Assembly (NCBI GenBank): GCA_040757575.1
Contig: JBFLXA010000004.1
Coordinates: forward strand, 62,001 to 126,000
From: PFJX01 sp040757575
GTDB lineage: Bacteria; Pseudomonadota; Gammaproteobacteria; Burkholderiales; Thiobacillaceae
Reading direction: 5' to 3'
DNA: 64,000 nt
Shown here: in pieces, positions 41,013 to 51,500 of the stretch
How the letters are laid out: every line of letters begins with the position of its first letter
Position numbering within the stretch: the first letter of the stretch is position 1
Notes under the pieces: model-generated
The model's input: only the letters and a program-made list of their open reading frames with translations
The model's database searches: none
Told to the model about the DNA's origin: nothing
Made by a program: the position numbers and the translations under genes

Positions 41013-42552
41013 TCAGGTCCACCTGCAACACGTCCACGCCGTAGGGCAGGCCGTCGATCTCGTCGGCGGACATCCAGCGGGCGGACAGCCAGGTATTGCG
41101 GTCCAGACCGTAGAGGCCGCCGATGTAGTAGCCCTTGGCGTCGGTGCCCCCCAGGCGGAAGTCGGAGTCGGTGAAGGCGTCCAGCACCGCGTCCCGCTCC
41201 AGGTGGCGGTAGCCCACGTAGGCCTGCCAGTCGCCTGGCAGTTCGACGCTGGGTTTGCCCAGGGTGAGCTTGAGATTCCAGCCCATGGTCTGCTCGTCGT
41301 AGCCGGCGCCCATGCGGCTGGACATTTCGCTGTCCTTGTAGCCCATGTTCTTCACGATGTCGGCGCTGACGATGACATGCATGGGATCGAAATGGGCCAG
41401 ATCCGCCATGGCGGTGAAGTTGACCAGGCGGTAGTCGGAAGCCAGGGCCCAGAGGTTGGTGGCGGCATTGCCATCGTTGTCGATGTTGAATACGGAGTTG
41501 CCCTTCTGGCGGAAATCCGGAGCAGTCTCGTCGTAGAGGGTGGAGTTCAGCACCGGATTACGCTCCCCCTTGATATTGCGGTAGTCGTAATAGGCCAAGC
41601 CGAAGCGCCAGCGGGTGTAGGCCCCCAGGCGCCAGTCCAGGCCGGCTTGGGCGGCATAAAGCCATTTGTCCCGGGCCTTGTTGGTGCTGGAACTCTCCAC
41701 TTCCTGCAAGGGGAAGACCCCCAGGTTGAAGAAGGGCTTGGCGGCCATGGTTTCACGGGGCCAGGGCTTGAAGGTGGCGGCGATGCCGTCGAAGTTGAGG
41801 TCGTCGTCCCAAACCAGGTCGGTGCTGAAGAAGGGGTTGGGCATGCGGCCGCCGCTCACGCTCAGCCAGTCCAAGGGTTCGGCCTTCAGGTAGGCCCGGT
41901 CCAAGGCCAGATTGTATTTGTTGCCTGTGGTGCCCAGGGTCTGGTTGGTAGAGACCGGGTCGCTGGTGTTGCCTGTGGTGATGCGCAAGCCTGCCGTCAC
42001 CCCCTCTGTCACCTTGGCCAGCAGCCCCAGCCGGGCGCGTACCCGCAGGCGGTGGCGGTCGTCTTCCGTGTTGTCCAGATCGATGCCCGAGGTCTGGAAG
42101 AACACGGCGGGTGCATTGCCCTCCGCAAACAGGTCGCTTTGCTGGCGTACCCGGATGTCACCTTCCCATTTCAGGCGGCCGACCCATTCGGGCACCGCAT
42201 TCACGTCTCCCCAACCTTCGGATTTGGCCTGGGCCACCACTTCCTGGCGGATCTGCTCGCGGATTTCCCGTTTTACAGCTTCCGGCACGTACTGCACCCG
42301 CACCACGCCGGCTTCCTCCTGGGCAGCGGCCTCGGCCCTTTCCTTGCCTTTTGCTTGAGCCTGCTGCACCAGGGTATCAACGGCGTCCTTGTTGAGGATG
42401 CCCTTTTCCACCAGGGCCTCCAGGATGGCCTGGGTGGTGTGACGCAGGGTTTCCAGTTCTTCCCGTTCCGAAGCCAGGGCGGGCAGGCTGGTGGCGAGGC
42501 CGGTGCACAGGCCCCCCAGGGCCAGGGCGGTAACGAGTTTTTTACGGGTCAT
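40999..42552 (-). CDS. Putative outer-membrane porin with N-terminal coiled coil
   Basis: The 517-residue protein has a signal peptide (KKLVTALALGGLCTGLATSL), a helical/coiled-coil segment (about 28-110) and a long beta-rich region (GDIRVRQQSDLF; YLKAEPLDWLSVSGGRMPNP) ending in Phe (VDLNAKF). This matches the 'putative porin' family. It lacks the plug domain of TonB-dependent receptors, although it is encoded right after exbB-, exbD- and tonB-like genes. The substrate is unknown; phosphate-containing compounds are a guess from context. Confidence 0.88.
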   Translation of the reverse strand: MTRKKLVTALALGGLCTGLATSLPALASEREELETLRHTTQAILEALVEKGILNKDAVDTLVQQAQAKGKERAEAAAQEEAGVVRVQYVPEAVKREIREQIRQEVVAQAKSEGWGDVNAVPEWVGRLKWEGDIRVRQQSDLFAEGNAPAVFFQTSGIDLDNTEDDRHRLRVRARLGLLAKVTEGVTAGLRITTGNTSDPVSTNQTLGTTGNKYNLALDRAYLKAEPLDWLSVSGGRMPNPFFSTDLVWDDDLNFDGIAATFKPWPRETMAAKPFFNLGVFPLQEVESSSTNKARDKWLYAAQAGLDWRLGAYTRWRFGLAYYDYRNIKGERNPVLNSTLYDETAPDFRQKGNSVFNIDNDGNAATNLWALASDYRLVNFTAMADLAHFDPMHVIVSADIVKNMGYKDSEMSSRMGAGYDEQTMGWNLKLTLGKPSVELPGDWQAYVGYRHLERDAVLDAFTDSDFRLGGTDAKGYYIGGLYGLDRNTWLSARWMSADEIDGLPYGVDVLQVDLNAKF

Positions 42553-42577
42553 GACTGCTTCCTACGGAGTTGAATCG

Positions 42578-43288
42578 TTATGCCCGGGACGCCACCCGCA
42601 CGTTCACGGGTTGGGGCAGGTCACCGGGCAGGGCCTCCCGCAGGGGGGGGAGGGCAAGGAGTTCTTCGCGGATGGCGGTGTCCGTCTGGGGGTTGCCGCT
42701 GCCCCGGGCCAGTTGCACCCGCTGTATGCCGCCCTGGGGGTCGAACCACACCTGGGCCACCACCTGATAGCTGCTGCCCTGCAGGCGCTTGCTGCGGCGC
42801 AAAGCGTCTTCCAGATGGCGGCCGATCATGCGGGCGTACCAGGCCTGGCGGTCGCCGCCGCCGCTGCCGCCGATGAAGTTGCCGCTGCCCCGGGCCAGGT
42901 CCGTAGCCATGCCCCCCGGCGGTCCATCGGGAATGCCGGCTCCGGGAGGGGGCGCTTCGGCCGGCGCCGGCTCGGGCGGGGGCTCGTCCAGCTTCACCTT
43001 TTCTTCCACCTTCTCCTCGACCTTCTCGGGCTCGGGGGGCTTTTCCGGCGGCTTGGGCGGGTCCGGGGGCTTCACCAGGGTGATCTTGATCTCCTTCACC
43101 GGCGGCGGTGGGGTGGCCCCATCCATGAAGCCCCGGATCAGCCAGACGATGGCCACGGTGAACAGCACCAGGGCCGCCGCCCCCGCCAGCATGGGAGCCC
43201 GGCGGCGCCAGGGGTGTTCGGCCGCTTTGGCCGGGTGGGCCTGGTGAGGGCGGCGGGAGCGGGGAGTCTGGGGAACCTGAGGGGCCAT
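42578..43288 (-). CDS. TonB-like energy transducer
   Basis: The 236-residue protein has one N-terminal TM helix (LAGAAALVLFTVAIVWLI), a Pro/Glu/Lys-rich periplasmic spacer (KPPDPPKPPEKPPEPEKVEE) and a TonB C-terminal-like domain (YQVVAQVWFDPQGGIQRVQL). A Gly/Ser-rich hinge separates the two. Such proteins transmit proton-motive energy from ExbB/ExbD to outer-membrane partners. It lies 26 bases before the porin and 13 bases after exbD. Confidence 0.9.
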   Translation of the reverse strand: MAPQVPQTPRSRRPHQAHPAKAAEHPWRRRAPMLAGAAALVLFTVAIVWLIRGFMDGATPPPPVKEIKITLVKPPDPPKPPEKPPEPEKVEEKVEEKVKLDEPPPEPAPAEAPPPGAGIPDGPPGGMATDLARGSGNFIGGSGGGDRQAWYARMIGRHLEDALRRSKRLQGSSYQVVAQVWFDPQGGIQRVQLARGSGNPQTDTAIREELLALPPLREALPGDLPQPVNVRVASRA

Positions 43289-43301
43289 GCTGGTCAGAGG
43301 G

Positions 43302-43709
43302 TCAGGACGGCGCCTTGGCCGTCACCAGGCCCAGCTGGGTGATGCCCAGGCGGCCGCACAGGTCCATCACGTCGATGACCTTCTCGTACTGGATTTTTGC
43401 GTCGCCCTTGATGACCACGGGCAGGTCCGGAGTGGCCGCCTTGAGGGTCTGCAAACGGCTGGACAGCTCGTCCATGCTCACCGGGTAAGTGTCCAGGTAC
43501 ACCTGGCCGTTGGCGTCGATGGTGATGGCCTTGGTCTTGGGCTTGGCCAGACTGGGCTGGTTGCTGGCCTTGGGCAGGTTGACCTTGATACCCTGTACCG
43601 TGGCCGTGGTCATGATGATGAAGATCACCAGCAGCACATAGGCCAGGTCCAGCATGGGGGTGACGTTGATGTCGTCAAAGGGTTCGTTGTCTTCGCGGAT
43701 CTCGGCCAT
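43302..43709 (-). CDS. ExbD/TolR family biopolymer transport protein
   Basis: The 135-residue protein has a short cytoplasmic N-terminus (INVTPMLDLAYVLLVIF) with the essential TM Asp in MLDL, and a periplasmic ExbD/TolR domain ending in LCGRLGITQLGLVT. It partners the adjacent ExbB-like fusion to form a proton-driven motor. It is named by family because paralogues of TolR and ExbD cannot be separated on sequence alone. Confidence 0.93.
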   Translation of the reverse strand: MAEIREDNEPFDDINVTPMLDLAYVLLVIFIIMTTATVQGIKVNLPKASNQPSLAKPKTKAITIDANGQVYLDTYPVSMDELSSRLQTLKAATPDLPVVIKGDAKIQYEKVIDVMDLCGRLGITQLGLVTAKAPS

Positions 43710-43720
43710 GGTCTGCCCCG

Positions 43721-45475
43721 TCAGCGGCTATAGTTTTCAGCGATCTTGGCCAGGTACTCATCCACGAACACGTGCATGTCCGCCGAGATGGACTTGATGC
43801 GGGAGCCCAGGTAGTTGTAGCCGAACAGCGCCGGGATGGCCACGGCCAGGCCCGCCACCGTGGCTACCAGGGCGGCGGCGATACCCGGGGCGATGGCTGC
43901 CACGTTCACGTCGCCGGTGGCGGCAATGGCTGCGAAGGTGATCATCACGCCCACTACGGTGCCCAGCAGGCCCAGGAAGGGGCCGCCGGAAATGGCGATG
44001 GTGAGCAGCACCATCTGGGCGTTGAGTTTCTGGTTTTCCCGCACCAGGGTGCCGTCCAGGCTGGCCTTGATGGCGTCCAGGGCCTGGGGGGAGAGGTTGG
44101 CGTCGGTGCGGTCCCCGACCCGGTGTTTGATCTCCTGAATGCCGGCGTGATAGATGCGGTAGAGGGAGGCGTGCTGGTAGTGGTCATGCTTGCCGTAGAG
44201 CACGGTGAGCAGGTCGGAATCCTTCAGGTCCGCTTCCTCTGGATCGTCGGCGACGTCCAGCTTGTCGGTTTCCCCCCGGCCCAATTCCCGGAAGGCCTCG
44301 ATGAACTGGCGGTTGGCCTTGTCGGTCTTGCTGATGACCAGTCCCTTGGCAGCCATGACCAGGAAAGAGATCACAAGCATCACCATCAGGATGACGATGA
44401 CGATCCAGCCGTCCAGGGTCACGTTCTGCAGAATGACGCCGAAGTAGGAGGCCTCGCCGCCCCCTTCTTCCCCTTCGATCTCGTCGCTGCCCGGCATTAC
44501 CAGCCGGGCCTCCAGTCCCTGGCCCAGGGCGGCGGTCTTGAACCAGTCGCCGCTGCGTGCGGCCCCGGCGATCTGGAGTTCGTCCATCTCGCCGCTGAAG
44601 CCCTGACCCAGGGTGGCCACGCCATCCAGGGCCGGCAGGGGCGCGGCGGCCTCCCCAGTGGCCAGGCCGTTCACGTAGAGCCGGGCAGCGGCGCCGGCGG
44701 AGAGGGCCACATGGGTCCAGGTGCCGGCCGCCAGTTCAGCGCCCAGGGGACTTTTCACCCCGGCCACATCCACATAGGGCTTGCCCCCTTCCAGGCCCAG
44801 GACCAGATCTCCCAGGCGGAACAGGGTGGCGGTCTGGGCCGCCGCAGAAGGCTTAACCCACAGAGACACGCTCAGGCCTCCGGCCGGGTTTACGGTCAGC
44901 TTGCCGGCGGCAGGCAGGGTCATGGTCTGCTGGCCGTCGAAGCCCAGGCCCCCGGCGATCACAGCCCCCGGAGTGCGGGCGCCAGAAAAAGTTGCGGCGT
45001 GGCGGCCGTTGGCAGTCACGTCCTGGGGAGCGCCGGCGGTCTCGTTGAAGTGGAACACGGCCAGGTGGCTGGTGTCGTAACTGCCCGGTGCGTCCGCCTG
45101 GGCCGGAGCGGCATCGTTGCCCCAATACATCCAGATGTGCTGGGTCTTGTCACCGGGGGCCACCTGGGGCACCTGCACCCATACCAGGGCCATTTCGGCG
45201 ATGGAGTCGAATTTCTCGATGTGGAATTTCAGAGGGGTCTTGTCGTCACCAGCCACGAAGCGCAGGTCGGACCCGTCCACCTTCGCCCCGAGGAAATCGA
45301 AGTTGCCGTTATGCAGCCGCACCAGCACCGGCAGGTTGACCAGGGCCTCAGTGGTTTCCACTCCGCTGGCCGTGGTGTCCAGAACAAGCTGTTTGCGGCC
45401 CGTCCAGGCCTCGTCCCACCAGGCCTGGGAAGCCTGAGTAAACAGCAGCAGGGTGATCAGAAGCAGGCGGCGCAT
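43721..45475 (-). CDS. DUF2341-LamG domain fused to MotA/TolQ/ExbB proton channel
   Basis: This ~584-residue fusion has a signal peptide (LLLITLLLFTQASQAWWDEA), a periplasmic DUF2341-like region (about 20-140), a concanavalin-type LamG domain (about 145-310), then TM1 (WIVIVILMVMLVISFLV), a cytoplasmic loop, and two more TM helices. The last helices carry the channel motifs GTVVGVMITF and APGIAAALVATVAGLAVAIP. Ordinary ExbB lacks the extracytoplasmic LamG part, which may bind glycans or a surface partner. ExbD and TonB-like genes follow. I chose the ATG at 45475; a TTG at 45496 is weaker. Confidence 0.88.
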   Translation of the reverse strand: MRRLLLITLLLFTQASQAWWDEAWTGRKQLVLDTTASGVETTEALVNLPVLVRLHNGNFDFLGAKVDGSDLRFVAGDDKTPLKFHIEKFDSIAEMALVWVQVPQVAPGDKTQHIWMYWGNDAAPAQADAPGSYDTSHLAVFHFNETAGAPQDVTANGRHAATFSGARTPGAVIAGGLGFDGQQTMTLPAAGKLTVNPAGGLSVSLWVKPSAAAQTATLFRLGDLVLGLEGGKPYVDVAGVKSPLGAELAAGTWTHVALSAGAAARLYVNGLATGEAAAPLPALDGVATLGQGFSGEMDELQIAGAARSGDWFKTAALGQGLEARLVMPGSDEIEGEEGGGEASYFGVILQNVTLDGWIVIVILMVMLVISFLVMAAKGLVISKTDKANRQFIEAFRELGRGETDKLDVADDPEEADLKDSDLLTVLYGKHDHYQHASLYRIYHAGIQEIKHRVGDRTDANLSPQALDAIKASLDGTLVRENQKLNAQMVLLTIAISGGPFLGLLGTVVGVMITFAAIAATGDVNVAAIAPGIAAALVATVAGLAVAIPALFGYNYLGSRIKSISADMHVFVDEYLAKIAENYSR

Positions 45476-45537
45476 GGATCGTTCCGGAGTTGGCAAGAAG
45501 CCCGGCAGTGTGTGGGAGGCGTGTTACATGGCCGTGA

Positions 45538-45569
45538 AGCGTCCATGAGCCGTTTGGCTCATGGACGCT
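45538..45569. repeat. 14-bp perfect hairpin containing CATGAGCC-N4-GGCTCATG (copy 1)
   Basis: Perfect stem AGCGTCCATGAGCC / GGCTCATGGACGCT with loop GTTT. It lies between the tpsA stop and the DUF2341-ExbB start. No T-run follows, so a plain terminator is unlikely. The core recurs at 60124 and 60219. Confidence 0.75.
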
Positions 45570-45580
45570 CCTGCTGGCGG

Positions 45581-48500
45581 TCAGCCACGTTTGCCCTGGG
45601 CAGCCTGCCGCCGAGCCTCTTCCTCCTCCCGGGTGCTGGCGGTGCCGGAGCCGAATCCGAGCACTTCCACTGTCAGGAAGGTGGGCCGGAAGGCGGCCAG
45701 GGATTCCTTCATCCTGTCCTGCTGGCTTTCCGCATTCCTGGAGTTGTCGGCCAGGGAACGGGTGGCCTCGTCGCTCACCTTGCCGGCATCGGAAAGATTG
45801 GGGGCAGGGGGCGCGGCGATACTGGAAGCATCCAGGGTCACGCCGCTGGCGCTGCCTTCCACCTTGATGTTTTCCTTGCCCAGCACTTCCTGGGCAATGA
45901 CCTTCAACTGGCCCGCGGCAATGCCTGCCTCGCCGGCGTTGAGCACGCCCCGGGGGGCCAGCAGGGCCACGGATACGCCGGTGAGGGGCGGTGCCGTCAG
46001 GGGGCCCACGGGGCCATCCGGGTCATAGGTCTGGGCGCGGATGCCGCTGCCGGTGGCCACCCCCTTGTATTCCACGGTGACGAAGCCGTCCTCATCCACC
46101 ACCACGGTCTTCTGGGGCACAGACACGGCGGTCTGGGAACCCCGGCCGGCGTCGATGTCGCCGTTGGAGACCCATACGGAGATGTCGCTGGCGTACTGGG
46201 TGATGACCTTCGACTGGTTCACCAGGAAGCCGGCGTCGGAGACGGAACGGATGGCGCCGCCCCGTTCCGTGACGATGCCGCCGCCACTGCCGGCGCCAGG
46301 CAGGCCGGCATTCACCATGCCGCCGGGGGCCAGGAGGTCGATGCTGGCATTGCGCACGGTCTTGATGCTGCTGCGGAACAGGTTCACGTCCCCCAGGTAG
46401 GGGCTGGCGTTGCCGTCGGCGCCGGGGAACAGGGTTTCGATGGCGGCGTAGCCCCGGGCGTAGTCCGCCTCGTTGCCGCTGGCGAAGTAGGCATCGGCGG
46501 CGGCTTCCAGCTCGCTGGACAGATGCCGGCCCACGAAGACGGTCTGCCGGCCGCTGTCCAGGGCGAGGAAATCCGTCAGGGCCTGGGCATCGCTCAGACT
46601 GCCGTTGCCCGTCAGGCGGCGCATGTAAGCCCCAACTTGGGCGGCCATGTCTGCCCGGTAGGCGGTCAGTGCCCCACTGTCGCCGGCCAGGGCAGCCGGT
46701 CCGGTGCCCAGGGGGTCGATGTAGGTGGCCAGGTAATCCGCCAGGGCCAGGCCCTGGCTGCCCAGGCCGGCCATGAGGCTCAGGTTGGCGCCGGTCTCGC
46801 CGTCCAGCACGGAGTTGCGGGTGTTGGCCACCGAGTTGATACCGTCGCTGTCCCCCAGGTCGATGTGGCGCCCCGCCAGGATCAGCACTTCCCCCGGCCC
46901 CCCCACGTTCAGGGCGCCACCGGTGGGTAGGGTCAGGTCCCGGCCGGCGCTCACCGTGCTCAGGTCCTGGGGGTTGACGTGCTGGATATCCATGTCCAGC
47001 TTGCTGATGTCCCGGCCGGCCACCAGGCGCAGTGCCTGGGCGGTGCGCAGTGTGAACAGGGCGTCCGCGTTGGCGGCGGAGGTGCTCTGGTTGAGGGTGG
47101 TGATGTCTCCCTGGCGGGCGACGATGTGGTTGATGCCGCTGGTGCCGGTATGGACGGGAGTCAGGGCATGGCCGTCCCGCAGCATGGCCAGCTGGTCCAG
47201 GAAGGCGCCGCCGGCCAGGGCGGCCACCGGGGCGCCGGTGCCAGCCAGCAGGCTGGCGTCAGCGTCGGACACATACAGGCCGCTGGCGGTGGCATAACGG
47301 AAAGCTACATCACCGTTCGCCAGCAGGTTCACGCCGCCGTCCCGGGCGGGCCACAGGGTCAGGCTGGTGAGGGATACATTGCCGCCATGGGCCACGGCTT
47401 CAAACTGGCCGGGCTGGATGTACAGGGCATTGAGGGCGCCGGAGTTGGAGGACGCGGCCAGATTGATGTTGACGCCGGATTTCACCTTTTCCACCACCGT
47501 CTTGGCATCGGTGGAGCCGTACAGGGTGTCGCCGTGCAGAGACGCCAGGCTGATCCCGCTGTCGGCGCCATAGGTACCGAAGAAACTGCGCAAGCCGGTG
47601 TTGTCCAGGATGTTGGCCAGGTTGCCCGTGGACCCGGTACTCTGGCCCCACAGGGTGGGGTTGATGAGGGCTTCCACGAACAGGTCGGCGCCAGCCTGTA
47701 ACTTGAACTGGCCGTCCTGGAGACTCAGCATCATGCCCATGGGGGTGTTGCCCAGGGTGTCGCCCCGGTCGTTGGTGGCAATGGCATCCACCATGCCGGC
47801 ATCGTCGATGCGCCCGCCGGCATAGAGGCGGCCCGTGCCCCGGCCCAGGTGATACACGCCGCTGAGCAGGTCGCCGCCGGCCCGCACCAGCAGGTCGCCG
47901 CCGCCGTCCACCTCCAGTTGCGAGGCGTCCTTGTTGGGCACCCGGCCGGTGGTGGCGGCCGAGGCGGAAAGATACTTGATGCTGCCGCCCGCCTGGATGC
48001 GCACGTTGCCGCCCCCCAGGGTGGCCACCCCCTGCTTGAACAGGTCCGGCCGCACCCACCAGGTCACATCCTTGCCGGTGCTGCCGCCCCCCTGGCGGAA
48101 CAGCCAGTTGGTCACCAGCTGCTGGGCACCGCCCGCTGCGGGCAGCTTGCCTTCGATGTCGCCTCGCACCTGGATGTCGATGTCGCCGCCGTCGGTGAGA
48201 TAGAGGGGCTTGAGGTTGTTCGTGGGGGAGGTGAACCCGGCGAGGGCGTCCGCCTGCCGGCCGGCCGTATAGATGACCGAGGCCTCGTTGTTGAGCGTGA
48301 GCTTGCCGGCCACGGCCAGGTCGATCTCTCCGGCGCCGGTGCGCACCATCTTGGCATTGGCCAGGGTGGTGTCCCCCTTGTCGGCCGCACTGGCCAGCGC
48401 CGCCGCCGATTGCAGGCCCATGGGATTGGCGGAGGTCAGGTCCGCGCCGGAGACCAGGCGTAGGGACCAGGCGTCCCGGCCCTGGGCGGTACCGGCTGTC

Positions 48501-51500
48501 GTTGCAGTGCTGAAACCGTCGCTCAGGCTGCCGTTGAGAATCAGGTCGCCCCCGGCCCGCAGGGTGAGGATGCCGGCCAGCAGGTCGCCATTGGCGTTCT
48601 GGCCCGCTGCCATGGTGTTGCTGGCGGCCACCGCCCCGGTATTGCGATCGTAGCGCCAGGCGTGGAGGCTCCAGTCGCTGGCCAGGGTGAGGTCGCCGGC
48701 ACTGGTGATCTCCACGCCGGGGGTCAGTTCAAAGGTGGCATCCGCAGGGCTGACCCCCAGACGGGTGCGTATGGCGGCCAGATTGGCCATGAAATCCCGG
48801 GCATGCTTGTAGGCCGTGCCGTTGGTGCCCACGTCAGCGGCGCTCAGGTTGTTGTCCGTCAGGCTTTCATAGCCTTCCAGCCGCACCCGGCGGGCCTGGT
48901 CCACATGGCTGGCCAGGCGGCTTACCGCCAGATCATCGTTGCCGGCGTTGCGGGGCGCCCGCAGGTGCAGGGTGCCCCCCTGGCCGCTGCTGCCCCCCGC
49001 CAGGAAGATGCCCTTGCCCGGGTCGCTGGTCTGGAGGTCGATGGTGCCGTTGCGGGTGGCGAGATACACCGTACCGCCGCCTCCCTCGGGGGCGGTGGCG
49101 GAGGCGTCGATCCGCCCGCTGCCGTGGAGGGTGACATCCCCTGATGCATGAAGGTCCACCTGCCCTCCGTCGCTGCCCCGGGCATCCAGGCTACCCTTCA
49201 CATCGATGCGGCCGGCCTCGGTGGTAAGGCTGAAGCGTTCGGCGGTCACCGTGTCGGTCTGGGCGATTTCCACATCGCCGTTGCGTAGGCGCAGGCTGCG
49301 CTCGTCGTGGAAGCCGCCGGCTTCCACGACGTCGTTCACGGCGCTGAAGTCGTTGCCTGTCTGGTTGGCGGCAGCCTTGACGTTGCCTGCATCCAGGCTG
49401 AAGCGGGCCCCCAGGGCACCTGCTCCGGCATTGCCCTCCAGGCCGCCCGCCAGACCGGCCTCGAACACGGCGCTGCCGCCGGCTTCCACGGCCAAGAGGC
49501 CGCCATCGTTGGCTATGCCACTTACGTCCACCTGGGCGCCGGCCTGGAACACCACGTCACCGTCTTCGGAGACCACCTGTACCGTGCCCGCCGTGGTGGT
49601 GCGGGTCTGGCCGTCGAACACGCTCTGGCCGGAGGCGGCTTTCAGCTCCGCCGTGGATGTCAGGGTGACGTGGCCCGAACCGGAACCGCCGTCCACGGCC
49701 TTGATGAGGATTTCTCCGGCAGGCAGGTCGATCCTGCCGGCCACGGTCACGTCCTGGCCCAGGAAGGCCAGACGCCCGCCCAGGCTGTCTGCCGGCAGGG
49801 CGGATAGGCTGGAAGGCTGGGCATGGCGGGTCAGGTTCAGGCTGCCCGTGGCCTGGAGGGTTTGGTCCACGCCGCTGGCGCTGGTCAGGCGGCCGGACTG
49901 GAACTCGGTGCTGGCGGCGGTGATGTGCAGGCTGCCGTCGGCGGCGGCGGCGATGTCGCCCGGGGTGACGAGCTTCACCGTGTCATAGCCCTGGATCTTC
50001 ACATCCTGGCTGGCCACGGCCCCCGCTACGGCGCTACCCAGCTCGATGCGCCCGGCTTCAAGCTTGAGGGTGCCGTCCCCCAGAGGGCCGGCGGCGCTGA
50101 AGGCCTGGCCGTTGGGGTTAGCCAGCACCAGGGTGCTGGCGGTGAGGGTGGAGGTGGTGCCGTTGTTGTCATAGCCCGCCAGGCCCGCCCCTTGCAGGGT
50201 CAGGGCCAGATCGGCATTGCCGAAATCCACGCCGCCGTAGAGGTCCACGGTGTTGCCGCTGCTCAGGGTCAGACGTGCCACCTGGCCCAGGGCGGCCAGG
50301 TTGGTGTTGTCCAGCAGCAGACCGTTCACCGTGCCTGCCGGGTTGCCCAGGCTGATGCGCCGGGCGCCGAAATAGGCGCTGGCGCCCTGGCCCAGGGCGA
50401 AGCGGCCGGCATTCTCGAAATCGTCCGTGGCATCCATGGCCAGGGCCCGGTCTGCGGCCAGCAAGGCGTTGCTGCCCACCCGCAGGTCGCCCCGGGTGGG
50501 ATTGGCGCTGGCGCCGCTGCGCAGGATGGCGGCATCCCCCAGGCTGGACAGACGCATGAAAGCGCTGTCGCCGGTGAGCTGCAGAGTGTCGCCCTCCTTG
50601 GCCTGGCCCCCCTGGGCCAGCAGGGCGGCGTTGGCCGCCACATCCAGGCTGTCGCCGCCTATCAGCAGCAGTTCCCGGGCCTGCAGGGCATGGGCGGCAT
50701 CGTTTTCGATGCTGACGATGTCCGCCCCGGCGGTGATTCGGGTGATGCCGCCGGCCACGCTGCGGGTGCCCCCCAGCAGCAGGCTGTCCAGGTTCAGGCC
50801 GGAGAGCATGTCCGCATCCAGTTGCAGGGTGCCGTCTGACACACCCAGGTCGGACACCACCCGGATATGGCTGGAGACGATGTCCACCAGGGCGCCCTTG
50901 CCTCCCGTGCCGGGCTGGGTCAGCAGACTGCCGTCCAGGACCAGTTGCCGGCTGGCATCCAGCACCAGCTGTCCCGCATCCCGGGGCAGGTTGGGGGGGG
51001 CCGTACCCTGGCTGCGGGCCAGGTCCTGGAAGTGGCTGTTGGCATAGATGCGGGCATATTCCGCCGGGCCCCGGTAGACCGCGCCTGCCCCCACGTCGAA
51101 GACGCTGCCGGGGGTGAGCACGAAACCGCTGCTGCGGCTGTCCCGGGCACCGCTTGCCAGGTTGAGGCGGTAGCCGGAGACCAGGCTGCTGCCGTCCGGC
51201 AGGGTCAGGTTCTGGCGGGGGCTCATGTCGGTCGTACCGTCCCGGGTCTGGACCAGATAGGCCCCGGGCAACAGGGCGTAACGGCCCGGCAGCAGGGTGT
51301 ATACCCCGGCGGACAGGCCGTTGCCACCGCTAAGATAGACGGCATCACCCGCCTGGGGACCATGGCCGGAGATGGCATATTTTGTGACCAGATCCAGGTT
51401 GAAGTCCGCCGGGGCATAGCCGGACTGTTCGCCAGGCAGGACGGCGAACACCCCGGCCACTTCGTCCAGCAGGTTACGGGAACCGTAGATGCCATTGACG

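Noticed and set aside
43772..46930. A 1052-residue plus-strand open frame across the ExbB fusion and tpsA end
   Set aside because: Low-complexity His/Gly/Gln-rich translation that spans two real genes on the other strand. It is a high-GC artefact.
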